Shown in pieces: positions 1 to 8,261 of a stretch of 64,000 nt of DNA (its first letter is position 1; every line of letters begins with the position of its first letter). Both the position numbers and the translations under genes were made by a program. Origin of the DNA: Actinomyces procaprae (GTDB taxonomy: Bacteria; Actinomycetota; Actinomycetes; Actinomycetales; Actinomycetaceae); the NCBI RefSeq assembly GCF_004798665.1, contig NZ_CP039292.1:2604001-2668000 (forward strand), in the 5' to 3' direction. Below the pieces are notes generated by a model, which did not search any database, was not told the DNA's origin, and was given only the letters and a program-made list of their open reading frames with translations.

Positions 1-50
1 GTTCAGGCCGCCGGCGTCCGCGCCCCGGCGCCGCCATCCGGTCGACGCGC

Positions 51-527
51 CTATGCCTCACCGCCCGCGCCGCCGTCCGACTCGGAACCGCCGGAGGGCG
101 CGTGGGAGCCGGAGCCGAGCGAGGCGACCTCGACGCCCGTCACGCCCAGCAGCACTGCGGCGAATGCACCGAAGAACCAGCCCGGGGCCAGCGCGTCACG
201 GTGCGCACCGAGCAGCAGCACCACCCCGATCATCACTAGCACCTTCCCCGCGAAGGAGGCCACGACGCCGGCCGACGCCAGCATGGGGAAGCGGTCCCAG
301 GGGATGAGCAGCGCGATCACGGTGACTGCGGCCAGCAGGAGCCCGGTCAGGGCGCCCCAGGCCGCGCCCGTCCAGGAGGCGCCGCCTGCGAGCGCACCGG
401 CGGCGGCTGCGGCGGCCGCAGTCACGCCGCCCGCACAGGCGACGCGCTTGGCGGTGCGGCGGAACAGCGCCTGCTGGGACATCCGCTGCGAGGCGGGCCG
501 CGTGCCGCCCCGCATCCGTATGCGCAT
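51..527 (-). CDS. AtpI-like small membrane protein
   Basis: A 158-residue integral membrane protein that I read as the AtpI-like protein encoded just before actinobacterial ATP synthase operons. After a basic N-terminus (RMRGG, FRRTAKR) come four hydrophobic stretches with glycine- and alanine-rich helices, then an acidic, glycine-rich tail. An in-frame start 63 bases upstream exists, but the ATG at 527 overlaps the TGA of wecA by one base (TGATG), which marks translational coupling, so I chose it. The gene order threonylcarbamoyl-AMP synthase - wecA - this gene matches the Mycobacterium order ahead of atpB, so atpB probably lies just outside the left edge. The family assignment rests on synteny and topology rather than on a motif. 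Confidence 0.7.
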   Translation of the reverse strand: MRIRMRGGTRPASQRMSQQALFRRTAKRVACAGGVTAAAAAAAGALAGGASWTGAAWGALTGLLLAAVTVIALLIPWDRFPMLASAGVVASFAGKVLVMIGVVLLLGAHRDALAPGWFFGAFAAVLLGVTGVEVASLGSGSHAPSGGSESDGGAGGEA

Positions 528-1675
528 CACTGCCGGCCTCCTCTGCCGTGCCGGGGGCGGGCATGCCGGGCGTTGAGTCGGCGTGCCCATGCCTGCCGGA
601 CTCCGGGCATCAGGTCAACCGTCACCACCAGGGCGAGGACCACACCGACGACGGCGCCCACCAGCACCCAGCTGAGGGGGAAGAAGGCCATGGCGGCCAC
701 GGAGTAGGCGGCCACGCCCGCCCACACGTACATCACCAGTACGGCACGGCGGTGGGAGTGGCCGGCGGCGAGCAGCCGGTGGTGCATGTGCATGCGGTCG
801 GGATGGAAGGGGCTGTGACCGGCCCGGGTACGGCGCACGATCGCCATGATCATGTCCATCAGCGGCAGCAGCAGCACCGCCAGGGGGATGAGCACGGGCA
901 GGAACACGGGCACCGCCGTCGCCCCCTCCAGGGTGCCGGGGTCGATCTGCCCGGTGACGATGATCGTGCCGGCAGCACTGATCAACCCCAGCTGCATGGA
1001 GCCGGAGTCGCCCATGAAGATGGTGGCCGGATGGAAGTTGTGGGGCAGGAATCCCAGGCAGATGCCGATCAGGGCCGCCATCACAGTGGCCGCCAGGGAG
1101 GTGTAGGACTCCGGTGAGGTGTGGCGGGTGAGCACGTAGACGTACAGGAAGAATGCGGAGGCGCCGATGCCGATGATGCCGGCGGCGAGCCCGTCCAGAC
1201 CGTCGACGAAGTTGACGGCGTTGATGACCGCCAGGACCACGATGATGGTCGAGACCAGGGACAGCCGCGAGGAGCCGATCGTCAGCCCGCCAACGGGGAA
1301 GGTGATCAGCTGCACACCCTGCCACGCCATGACGCCGGCGGCCAGCACCTGCCCCACGAGCTTGGTCATCCAGTCCAGCTCCCACAGGTCGTCGATAACC
1401 CCGAGGAGGCACACCAGCCCGGCGCCGAGCACCACGGCCCAGGCCGAGGAGTCGATGACCCGCGACAGGTACGGCACCTGGGATGCGACAACCATGGCGG
1501 TGGCGAAGCCGGCGAACATGGCCACCCCGCCCAGCCGCGGGATGGGGGTGGCGTGCACGTCCCGCGCCCGTACCGGGGTGAGTGCACCACTGACCAGGGC
1601 TAGGTGACGCACGATCGGCACGGCCACGTACGTGACGGCCGCGGCGACCAGCAGTACCAGCAGGTAGACCTTCAC
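527..1675 (-). CDS. wecA: Undecaprenyl-phosphate GlcNAc-1-phosphate transferase (MraY/WecA family)
   Basis: A polytopic membrane enzyme of 382 residues that transfers a sugar-1-phosphate to undecaprenyl phosphate, the first step in building cell-envelope glycans or linkage units. The N-terminal helix is followed by DVHATPIPRLGGVAMF, a family hallmark. Later come VIDDLWELDW (catalytic Asp pair), NAVNFVDGLDGLAAG, FMGDSGSMQLG, and a His-rich loop HSPFHPDRMHMHHRLLA. About ten membrane segments are visible and the length is normal. The GTG start overlaps the upstream stop by four bases (GTGA). The basic tail (RRLNARHARPRHGRGG) is short. Synteny with rfe/wecA of mycobacteria supports this over MraY, which sits in the dcw cluster. 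Confidence 0.9.
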   Translation of the reverse strand: MKVYLLVLLVAAAVTYVAVPIVRHLALVSGALTPVRARDVHATPIPRLGGVAMFAGFATAMVVASQVPYLSRVIDSSAWAVVLGAGLVCLLGVIDDLWELDWMTKLVGQVLAAGVMAWQGVQLITFPVGGLTIGSSRLSLVSTIIVVLAVINAVNFVDGLDGLAAGIIGIGASAFFLYVYVLTRHTSPESYTSLAATVMAALIGICLGFLPHNFHPATIFMGDSGSMQLGLISAAGTIIVTGQIDPGTLEGATAVPVFLPVLIPLAVLLLPLMDMIMAIVRRTRAGHSPFHPDRMHMHHRLLAAGHSHRRAVLVMYVWAGVAAYSVAAMAFFPLSWVLVGAVVGVVLALVVTVDLMPGVRQAWARRLNARHARPRHGRGGRQ

Positions 1676-2355
1676 GCGCCCGCACCCTCCAACTGAGCCC
1701 GGGAGATGACGCCCTCGCGCAGAACCTCCGGCGCGCCGACGCCGGTCCCGGCCAGTGAGACGATGGTGGAGGGCACGGCCCCGGGAGTGGGACCGCCGTC
1801 GAGCAGGAGTATGTCCGCGGCTGTGGGCCCCTCCGCTCCGGCGTCCCCGGCGTCGACGACGCGCCCCGGGAAGGCGGCGCGCACTCCGGCGGCGTCGGTG
1901 GCCGGGGGCCGTCCCGTGGCATTGGCGCTGGTGACGGCCATGGGGCCGGTGGCGTGCAGCACGGCCAGCGCGAGCGGGTGGTCAGGCATGCGCACGGCGA
2001 TCGTGCCGCCGGTCTCCCCCAGGTCCCAGTCGAGGCCCGGTGCGGCGTCAAGCACCAGGGTCAGCGCTCCGGGCCAGAAGGCCTCCATGAGTGCCCGAGC
2101 AGGCTCGGGGGCATAAGCGACGACGCCGTCGAGCTGGGACGCGGAGGCGATCAGCACCGGCGGCGGCATGGCGCGGCCGCGGCCCTTGACGGCCAGCAGG
2201 CGGGAGACGGCGTCCGCGTCGTCGGCACGTACGCCCAGGCCGTAGACGGTGTCGGTGGGCAGTGCCAGTAGTCCGCCGGCCGCGACGTGTGCGGCGGCCC
2301 TGACGATCTGCTCGGGCATCGAGTCCGAAGGGGCCTGCTGGGTCACGGCCGTCAT
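1672..2355 (-). CDS. L-threonylcarbamoyladenylate synthase (Sua5/YrdC/TsaC)
   Basis: Makes threonylcarbamoyl-AMP from threonine, bicarbonate and ATP for the t6A modification of ANN-decoding tRNAs. The 227-residue product has the YrdC signature ALPTDTVYGLGVRADD near residue 37, the KGR segment of the substrate site (VKGRGRAMPPPVLI), and TSANATGRPPATDA, which corresponds to the conserved S-A-N loop. It lacks the C-terminal Sua5 domain, so it is the short TsaC-like form. I place the start at ATG 2355; a GTG at 2379 is also in frame. It is the first gene of the tsaC-wecA-atpI-like run and its stop overlaps the wecA start. Confidence 0.9.
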   Translation of the reverse strand: MTAVTQQAPSDSMPEQIVRAAAHVAAGGLLALPTDTVYGLGVRADDADAVSRLLAVKGRGRAMPPPVLIASASQLDGVVAYAPEPARALMEAFWPGALTLVLDAAPGLDWDLGETGGTIAVRMPDHPLALAVLHATGPMAVTSANATGRPPATDAAGVRAAFPGRVVDAGDAGAEGPTAADILLLDGGPTPGAVPSTIVSLAGTGVGAPEVLREGVISRAQLEGAGA

Positions 2356-2394
2356 CTTCGCACGATTCGACCGCCCCACGCGCGCACGCGCCGT

Positions 2395-3087
2395 CTACAC
2401 GATGCGGCGGGCGGCGGCCCAGCGGGTCAGCTCGTTGCGGTTGGACAGCTGCAGCTTGCGCAGCACGGCGGACACGTGGGTCTCCACTGTCTTGACGGAG
2501 ATGAACAGCTCTGCGGCGCACTCCTTGTAGGTGTAGCCGCGGGCGATCAGGCGCATGACCTCGCGCTCACGGGCGGAGAGCCGATCCAGTTCGGAGTCGG
2601 CCACCGCGACCTCCCCCGCCCCGGCGCCGAAGGCGTCCAGCACGAAGCCGGCGAGCCGCGGGGAGAAGGCGGCATCCCCCGCGGCTACGCGCCGCACCGC
2701 CTGCGCCAGGTCGGTCGAGGAGATGGCCTTGGTGACGTAACCGCGAGCGCCTGCACGGATCACGCCCACGACGTCCTCGGAGGCGTCGGAGACGGACAGG
2801 GCCAGGAAGCGGGTGGCGGGCACGTCCCGGCAGGCGGTGACGACCTCGGCCCCTCCCCCGCCGTTGCCGCCGGGCAGGTGCACGTCCAGCAGGACCACGT
2901 CGGGGGTCAGGGCGTGGACGGCGGCGATGGCGCCCTCGACGTCGTCGGCCTCGGCCACCACCTCCAGGTCGGGGGCATCGGCGGCGAGCTCGGCGCGCAC
3001 GCCGGCGCGCACGAGGGCGTGGTCGTCGACGACGAGGATGCGCAGCGGGGGCTGTTCGGGCTGATCGGAGGTGGGCGGCTGGGTCAC
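2395..3087 (-). CDS. NarL/LuxR-family response regulator
   Basis: A 230-residue two-component response regulator. The receiver domain opens with LRILVVDDHALVRAG and has the phospho-acceptor Asp near residue 68 (VVLLDVHLPGGNGG), LALSVSD for the Thr/Ser switch, and YVTKAIS for the conserved Lys. The C-terminal LuxR HTH is clear (LSAREREVMRLIARGYTYKECAAEL, given here as two contiguous pieces LSAREREVMRLI and ARGYTYKECAAEL). The GTG start at 3087 has an AGGAG seven bases upstream; the longer open frame upstream is Pro/Arg-rich and not coding-like. It lies 70 bases after the sensor kinase and is almost certainly its partner, in a LiaRS/VraRS-like arrangement that answers envelope stress. Confidence 0.9.
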   Translation of the reverse strand: MTQPPTSDQPEQPPLRILVVDDHALVRAGVRAELAADAPDLEVVAEADDVEGAIAAVHALTPDVVLLDVHLPGGNGGGGAEVVTACRDVPATRFLALSVSDASEDVVGVIRAGARGYVTKAISSTDLAQAVRRVAAGDAAFSPRLAGFVLDAFGAGAGEVAVADSELDRLSAREREVMRLIARGYTYKECAAELFISVKTVETHVSAVLRKLQLSNRNELTRWAAARRIV

Positions 3088-3157
3088 GGGGAACTCCTGG
3101 TTCTGGATGGGGGTGGGCGGCTGCGTTCTGGACGAGGGCGGGCGACGACGTGGGCCG

Positions 3158-4537
3158 TCAGTGCGGGGAGGCCGGCCCGGCCGAGGCTCCGGATGCGGGC
3201 GACGGCGAGGCAGGCGTGGCCGGGCCGGCCGGTGTGGCCAGGGACAGGTGTACCTCGGTGCCGCTCTCGCGGCAGCGCACGGTGGCGTGGCCGCCATGGC
3301 GTTCCATGCGCCCGATGATCGACTCCTTCACGCCGTGACGGTCGGGGGCGACCTCCGCCAGGTCGAAGCCGGCACCATGGTCGCGGACGAACACCTCCAG
3401 GTGGTCGGCGGCGATCTCCGCGTAGGCGCTCACCGGCGGCGCCCCGTGGCGCACGGCGTTGGACAGGGCCTCCCGGGCGGCGGCGACCACGACCTCTGTT
3501 GCCGCGTCCGGGGGCCGGTCCCCCACGATCACGAGCTCAACCTCGACGCCGTGGCGATCCTCGATCTCGGCCGCCAGTTCGCGCAGGACGTCGGCGGTGG
3601 AGGTGGCGGCCTCGGGGCGGTCGGTGTACAGCCAGGCACGCAGCTCGCGCTCCTGGGAGCGGGCCAGGCGGGCCACCGTCTCGGGATCGTCGGCGCGCTT
3701 GCGGATCAGGGTGAGGGTCTGCAGGACGGAGTCGTGCAAGTGCGCGGCGATATCGGCGCGCTCGGCCTCGCGGGCCTCGGCGGCGCGGGTGTCCCACAGG
3801 GCACGGTTGGTGCGCAGCCACAGGGGCGCCAGCACCAGGCCGATGCCGAGTACGAGGGCGCCACCGGTCAGCGCGCCGGTCAGCAGCACGCGCGGCGGGG
3901 TGTCATCCCCGATCCACAGCAGGATGCCGACGGCGGCCAGTACGACGCCGCCGGCCAGGCGCAGCACGGTGCCGGACTCCCGGGCCGGGCCGGTCAGCGC
4001 ATCGGCCTGGGACCAGGCCAGGGCGGCACCGGAGGCGACCAGGACCAGCGGCAGGAGCCAGCCTGCCCCGCCGGAGAAGGCACCCTGCCGCCAGGCGGCC
4101 ATGAGCGCGGCGGCCACCAGCAGCGCGGCGCCCCCGACCAGGCCGCGCAGCCGGGGAGTCAGCAGCAGCTGGTCCGCCGTATGCCCCGCCAGCCGTGAGG
4201 CCAGGCGGGCGCGCGTCGGCGGAAGGGGCGCGGGACGCAGGGGGTTGCCGGTGGGCACGAGCGCCCATAGCAGCAGGTAGAGCAGGACGCCGGCACCGCT
4301 CAGCACCACCAGCACCGCCATGACCAGGCGCACGGCCCCCGTCGGCAGCCCCAGGTGTACGGCGAGCCCCGCGCACACGCCTGCGAGCAGCCGGGAGGGG
4401 CAGGGCGCCGCAGCGCGGCGGGGTGGGCGGCGCAGTGGCGGTCGGGACGACGGCGGCGCACCCGCCCCGGGCGTCGACGCCGGGGGCGCAGCTCGATCCA
4501 CGAATGCGGGTGGAGCGTCGGCGGCCGAGGAGGTCAT
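3158..4537 (-). CDS. PspC-domain sensor histidine kinase
   Basis: A membrane sensor kinase of 459 residues. A Pro/Arg-rich cytoplasmic head leads into a PspC domain (about residues 46-100: SRLLAGVCAGLAVHLG, then a helix ending LLWALVP). Several further membrane helices follow. The HisKA_3 dimerisation domain carries the phospho-acceptor His near residue 266 (IAAHLHDSVLQTL), followed by an HATPase domain (AAREALSNAVRHG; VRDHGAGFDL). Kinases of this build with an adjacent NarL-type regulator sense cell-envelope damage. The gene diverges from a second PspC-domain gene and both start codons lie inside one perfect inverted repeat, which suggests joint control. Confidence 0.88.
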   Translation of the reverse strand: MTSSAADAPPAFVDRAAPPASTPGAGAPPSSRPPLRRPPRRAAAPCPSRLLAGVCAGLAVHLGLPTGAVRLVMAVLVVLSGAGVLLYLLLWALVPTGNPLRPAPLPPTRARLASRLAGHTADQLLLTPRLRGLVGGAALLVAAALMAAWRQGAFSGGAGWLLPLVLVASGAALAWSQADALTGPARESGTVLRLAGGVVLAAVGILLWIGDDTPPRVLLTGALTGGALVLGIGLVLAPLWLRTNRALWDTRAAEAREAERADIAAHLHDSVLQTLTLIRKRADDPETVARLARSQERELRAWLYTDRPEAATSTADVLRELAAEIEDRHGVEVELVIVGDRPPDAATEVVVAAAREALSNAVRHGAPPVSAYAEIAADHLEVFVRDHGAGFDLAEVAPDRHGVKESIIGRMERHGGHATVRCRESGTEVHLSLATPAGPATPASPSPASGASAGPASPH

Positions 4538-4676
4538 GGCTCCATGTTGGCACGCCGGAGCCGCCCGGAGCGGGCACGATCCCGGAAATCAGGGCCTGGC
4601 CGTGGCTGAATCGGGGACGGCTCAGGGGGTACCCCCATCGCGCCGGAGGCAGGGCGGCGGGGAACATGGAGCCATG
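4535..4676. promoter_or_regulatory. Divergent intergenic region with mirror-image translation starts
   Basis: The region between the sensor kinase and the PspC-domain protein carries a perfect 14-bp inverted repeat, CATGGCTCCATGTT at 4535-4548 and AACATGGAGCCATG at 4663-4676. Each arm contains a start codon. Read from either side the leader is ATGGAGCCATGA: a possible three-codon mini-ORF (ATG GAG CCA TGA) whose stop overlaps the real ATG. The two genes therefore have identical translation initiation regions. No clear -35/-10 pair is visible. Confidence 0.55.
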
Positions 4677-6962
4677 AGTGAAGTACCCCCTCCAGACCCG
4701 TCCGCCGAGCGGCCCGGCGCCCCGGTCCCACCGCAGGGACCACGCGACGGCGCAGCCCCTCCGCCCGGGACGCAGCCGCCGCAGGAATCCGTGCCCCCTC
4801 CGGGTTTCACGCCGCCGCCCGGGGCGATGCCGCCCGGCGGCGGACCGGTACCGCCCGCGGGCGCCGCCGGGCCCGTACCGCCACAGCGGTCGGCGGCCGC
4901 GGGTTTCTTCGACTCCCTGCGCCGCACGGGTCTGCTGCGCACGGATGAGCGCTGGATCGGCGGTGTGGCCGGGGGCGTGGCCCGTCGGCTCGACCTGGAT
5001 CCCACGCTGGTGCGCTGCGTGTGGGTGGTCGTGACCGTCTTCAGCGGCCTGGGGCTGGTGCTGTATGGATTGGGCTGGGCGCTCATGCCGGAGGAGTCCG
5101 ACGGCCGGATCCACTCCGAGCAGGTCCTGGCCGGTGACTTCGACGCCGGATTCGCCGGCGCCGTCGCCACCTTCGTCGCCGGCTGGGCGCTGATCGACCA
5201 CGGGCTGATCCCCTCCTGGTACATCGCCGGCTGGGTCGGCTCGGGCTTCTACGACGTCTTCTGGTCCGTCGCAGTCAGCCTCCTGGTGCTGGCGGGCGCC
5301 TTCTTGGCCTACCGCGCCGTCCGACGGCGCCGGCACTCCCACCAGCAGCCGCCCGCTCAGGGTGGCCGCGGCGGCCATGTCCGGCCGACGGCGCCGGGCG
5401 CCGCACCGTATGCGCCGCAGGGGCCCGCGCCGGCGGCTCCGAACACACCCGGAGCGCGGCCCAGCCCGTATGCGGCTGCCGGGCCCCAGGCCGGCCCGGC
5501 GGGGCCGGCACCGGCGGCAACCATGCCCGTGGGCGCTCCCGTCCCCGGGGGGGCCGGACCCGCCCGCCCGCTGCCGGCACGGGACGGAGCCGCGCCGACG
5601 GCGCCCGGCTCGGTGCCCGCGCCCACGGCGCATGCACCTGCATCCTCCATGCCGGGCACGCCCCCGCCCCCGGTGCATCCCGCGCCCCAACCGGTCAGGC
5701 CTCCGCGTCCGCGCACACCCGGGCCGGGGCGGCGCCTCGGCCTGGCGATTGTGGGCCTCACCTTCTGCTGCCTGGCAGCCATCGTGCTGCTCTGGTCGAC
5801 CGGACGCATGGGGCCGCTCGCAGTGGGCTTCGCCGGGGTGGGCACCGTGACCGCACTGCTGGGGGCGGGAGTCATCATCAGCGCACTGCGCGGACGCCGC
5901 GGCGGCTGGATGACCGGCCTGGGCTGGCTCGCCGCCCTGGCCGCCGTGCCCGTGCTCATCATTGGTACGAGCGTGCCCAACGCCGCCCTCCGTGCCTTCA
6001 GCACGACCACTGACACCCCCTCGGGGACCGTCACGCTGACCTGGGATGAGCTGCAGCGGCAGCTTGCCGCCGGTAACGCGAACCAGACCGTGAACCTGGG
6101 TGACTACGCCGTCGGCGAGGTCATCCTCGACCTGACCGACATGCCGGCCGGCGAGGAGCCGCGGACGCGGGCGCATCTCAGCATCGGCGTCGGCACGGTA
6201 ACCATCCGCACCACCATGGGGCAGAGCCTCGGCGTTGAGTCGCGTGTCGGGCTTGGGCTCACCTACGCCAACACCGTGGACAATTGGACGGTTGATGAGC
6301 GCTCCATCGACGAGTACGGCGGCTGGTCGGACAACCGTTACACTGTGGCAGGCGACAGCATCGTCACTCGCCACGTGGAGCGGTGGCTGCCCGGTGAAAC
6401 CACGACCTTCGTCTCACCCGCCGCGCAGAAGACGGATACCGCCCTAACCCTGGACATTGAAGTGGGTACCGGATCTGTACGAATGGACGAGCGACCCGCC
6501 GGCATCACCTGGTGGGGGAACATGGATGACGCCGCCTGGATCGTCGAGTACTGGATCGACAACCGCGGCAATTACCACACCGACCTTCCGGTCCCCGGCA
6601 TGACGCATGCGGCCATCGGCACACAGACCGCACAGACGTGCGTCGAGGCCGTGACCGATGCGCTGGATCAGTCCGCCGCCGACAGCGGGGACGGCGCTGA
6701 CACCGACGATGCCGACAGCACCGATACCGATGTCTGGACGGACGACGGGTGGTACGGCGACTGGTACAGCGTGTCAGACCTGACCGGGGTGGGCCGCGAG
6801 GCCTGGGAGCAGTGCGTGAACGATGCCCTCGCGGCCGATGCGTCCGCCTCAGCGGCAGGCTCCGACGAGCCGTCGCCCGAGCCGACCGCCACGCCCACTG
6901 CAACTGCGACGCCGACGGCACCGCCGACCACACCGGAGCCGAGCGCTTCCCCGACCAACTGA
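4674..6962 (+). CDS. PspC-domain membrane protein with toastrack-like C-terminal domain
   Basis: A 762-residue envelope protein of unknown exact role. The first 75 residues are Pro/Gly-rich. A PspC domain follows (about residues 90-150: RTDERWIGGVAGGVARRLD, then a helix ending YGLGWALMPEE), then two more membrane segments, a long Pro/Ala/Gly-rich linker and three or four further helices. The C-terminal third is extracellular, Thr/Asp-rich and beta-strand-like (VNLGDYAVGEVILDLTD), resembling DUF4097/toastrack domains found with PspC. The tail is low-complexity (SPEPTATPTATATPTAPP). It diverges from the PspC-domain kinase and is a likely target or partner of that system. The ATG at 4674 was chosen because it follows GGAG closely and because upstream sequence belongs to the divergent region. 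Confidence 0.75.
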   Translation: MSEVPPPDPSAERPGAPVPPQGPRDGAAPPPGTQPPQESVPPPGFTPPPGAMPPGGGPVPPAGAAGPVPPQRSAAAGFFDSLRRTGLLRTDERWIGGVAGGVARRLDLDPTLVRCVWVVVTVFSGLGLVLYGLGWALMPEESDGRIHSEQVLAGDFDAGFAGAVATFVAGWALIDHGLIPSWYIAGWVGSGFYDVFWSVAVSLLVLAGAFLAYRAVRRRRHSHQQPPAQGGRGGHVRPTAPGAAPYAPQGPAPAAPNTPGARPSPYAAAGPQAGPAGPAPAATMPVGAPVPGGAGPARPLPARDGAAPTAPGSVPAPTAHAPASSMPGTPPPPVHPAPQPVRPPRPRTPGPGRRLGLAIVGLTFCCLAAIVLLWSTGRMGPLAVGFAGVGTVTALLGAGVIISALRGRRGGWMTGLGWLAALAAVPVLIIGTSVPNAALRAFSTTTDTPSGTVTLTWDELQRQLAAGNANQTVNLGDYAVGEVILDLTDMPAGEEPRTRAHLSIGVGTVTIRTTMGQSLGVESRVGLGLTYANTVDNWTVDERSIDEYGGWSDNRYTVAGDSIVTRHVERWLPGETTTFVSPAAQKTDTALTLDIEVGTGSVRMDERPAGITWWGNMDDAAWIVEYWIDNRGNYHTDLPVPGMTHAAIGTQTAQTCVEAVTDALDQSAADSGDGADTDDADSTDTDVWTDDGWYGDWYSVSDLTGVGREAWEQCVNDALAADASASAAGSDEPSPEPTATPTATATPTAPPTTPEPSASPTN

Positions 6963-6989
6963 CCCGCACCGTCTTGCAAGGAGACAACC

Positions 6990-7507
6990 ATGAGCAACAA
7001 CGACACCTCTGAAAAGGCCGAAGCCTTCGCGGCTCATGACACCGAGCCGGCGGACACGGCCACCGCGCACACGCCGATCGAGGAGCCACAGGCCGAGCAG
7101 ACGCCGACCGAGGAGACAACCACCGAACTGCCGCTCAGCTCCACCGCGGACGCCTGGCAGGCGCCCGGCGGGAAGCCGCCCGCACCCAAGCAGCAGGAGC
7201 CGCCCCAGGACGCCAAGAACCTGCCCCCCGCCACCCCGGAGCGGGACGTGTGGAGCGGGCCGCGCCGTCCCGGTGCGGCGCCGCAGGGCGCCCCCCCCCG
7301 GCCGCCCCGCGCGGCGTACGGGCCGGAACCCTGGTGTGGGGGCTGATCCTCCTGGTGCTGGGCGGGCTACTGATTGCTGTCGCCGCCGGGGTGCGGATCG
7401 ATCTGGTCACCGCAGCGATCGTGCTGCTGGCCGGCGTCGGCGTCGCCCTGCTGATCATGGCGCTGCTGCCCCGCCGCAAGGGCGAGGCCCCCGGGGCGAG
7501 CGCCTGA
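6990..7507 (+). CDS. Small membrane protein interrupted at a nine-C tract (apparent frameshift)
   Basis: Begins 27 bases after the PspC-domain gene with a good Shine-Dalgarno (AAGGAGAC). The first 100 codons are acidic and Thr/Pro-rich (EEPQAEQTPTEETTTELP). In the frame as given, translation leaves the coding frame at C9 (7291-7299) and stops at 7346. Adding one C (C10) continues directly into LVWGLILLVLGGLLIAVA and a second hydrophobic helix that ends in RRKGEAPGASA at 7507, giving a 172-residue protein with a cytoplasmic acidic head and two membrane helices. The break is therefore a one-base contraction of a homopolymer: either a phase-variable switch or an assembly error. Function is unknown; position suggests a role with the PspC genes. 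Confidence 0.6.
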
Positions 7508-7525
7508 GCGCAGCGGCCGACGCAG

Positions 7526-7566
7526 CGCGTCGAGGCCGGCACTGACGAGGTGCCGGCCTCGACGCG
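7526..7566. terminator. Bidirectional terminator hairpin
   Basis: A perfect 17-bp inverted repeat (arms 7526-7542 and 7550-7566; core TCGAGGCCGGCAC / GTGCCGGCCTCGA) with a seven-base loop lies between the convergent ends of the small membrane protein gene and the DJ-1 gene. There is no long T run on either side, as is common in high-GC actinobacteria. Confidence 0.75.
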
Positions 7567-7623
7567 TCAGTAGTGCAGGCCTCGTGGAGGGAGGCGGCGG
7601 CCGCACCGAACCGCCGCGCGCAC

Positions 7624-8208
7624 TCAGTGCTGGTAGACGATGCCGCGCTTGACGGCGTCCACGGCGTCGTCGCCCAGGTAGTGGCGCACGATCTCCAGGC
7701 CCAGCTCGATGGCGGTGCCCATGCCGCGGCTGGTGAGCAGGTCGCCGTCGACGACGACCGCGGCCTCACTGGTACGGGCCCCGTGCTCGGCCAGAACCTT
7801 CATGAAACTCGGGTTGGAGGTGGCCGCGCGCCCCTCGAGCAGCCCCAGCTCGGCCAGGATCGACGGCGCGGCGCAGATGGCGGCCACGGGGCGGCCGGCC
7901 CGCATGCGGGCGGTGACCTCAGCGGTGACGGTCGGGTCGGCCTTGAGGTTGGGCGTACCGGGGATGCCGCCGGGCAGGAACACCAGGTCGTATTCGCCCA
8001 GGTCCACATCCCCCAGCAGCACCTCACAGGTGAGCACCAGCTGGTGGGAGGAGGTGACGGTGCGCGAGTCGCCGACGGCCACCAGGTCGGTGCGGATGCC
8101 GGCGCGGTACAGGACGTCGACGACGGCCAGAGCCTCGACCTCCTCCAGGCCGTGCGCGATGAGAACGGCTACTTTCTTGTCGGTGGCGAGCTTGTCCGGC
8201 GTGGGCAT
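7624..8208 (-). CDS. DJ-1/PfpI family protein
   Basis: A 194-residue member of the DJ-1/ThiJ/PfpI superfamily, small cytoplasmic proteins that act as chaperones, glyoxalases or deglycases. The fold markers are AVLIAHGLEEVEALAVVD (conserved Glu), YDLVFLPGGIPG, and the nucleophile elbow AAICAAPSILAELGLL with its Cys near residue 111. A ring-closing segment TSRGMGTAIELGLEIV follows, as in YajL-like proteins. The length matches the family. An ATG at 8208 follows GGAGG closely. The gene stands alone, convergent with the upstream membrane gene. The substrate cannot be told from sequence. Confidence 0.88.
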   Translation of the reverse strand: MPTPDKLATDKKVAVLIAHGLEEVEALAVVDVLYRAGIRTDLVAVGDSRTVTSSHQLVLTCEVLLGDVDLGEYDLVFLPGGIPGTPNLKADPTVTAEVTARMRAGRPVAAICAAPSILAELGLLEGRAATSNPSFMKVLAEHGARTSEAAVVVDGDLLTSRGMGTAIELGLEIVRHYLGDDAVDAVKRGIVYQH

Positions 8209-8261
8209 GGTTCCTCCTTGCGTGCAGCTGAGCGCGTTGGCCCGGCCTCGGGCCGATGTCC

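Noticed and set aside
4320..4673. An extended N-terminus for the PspC-domain protein
   Set aside because: That stretch lies antisense to the kinase N-terminus and is Arg/Ala/Gly shadow sequence; the ATG at 4674 has the mirror-image start region.
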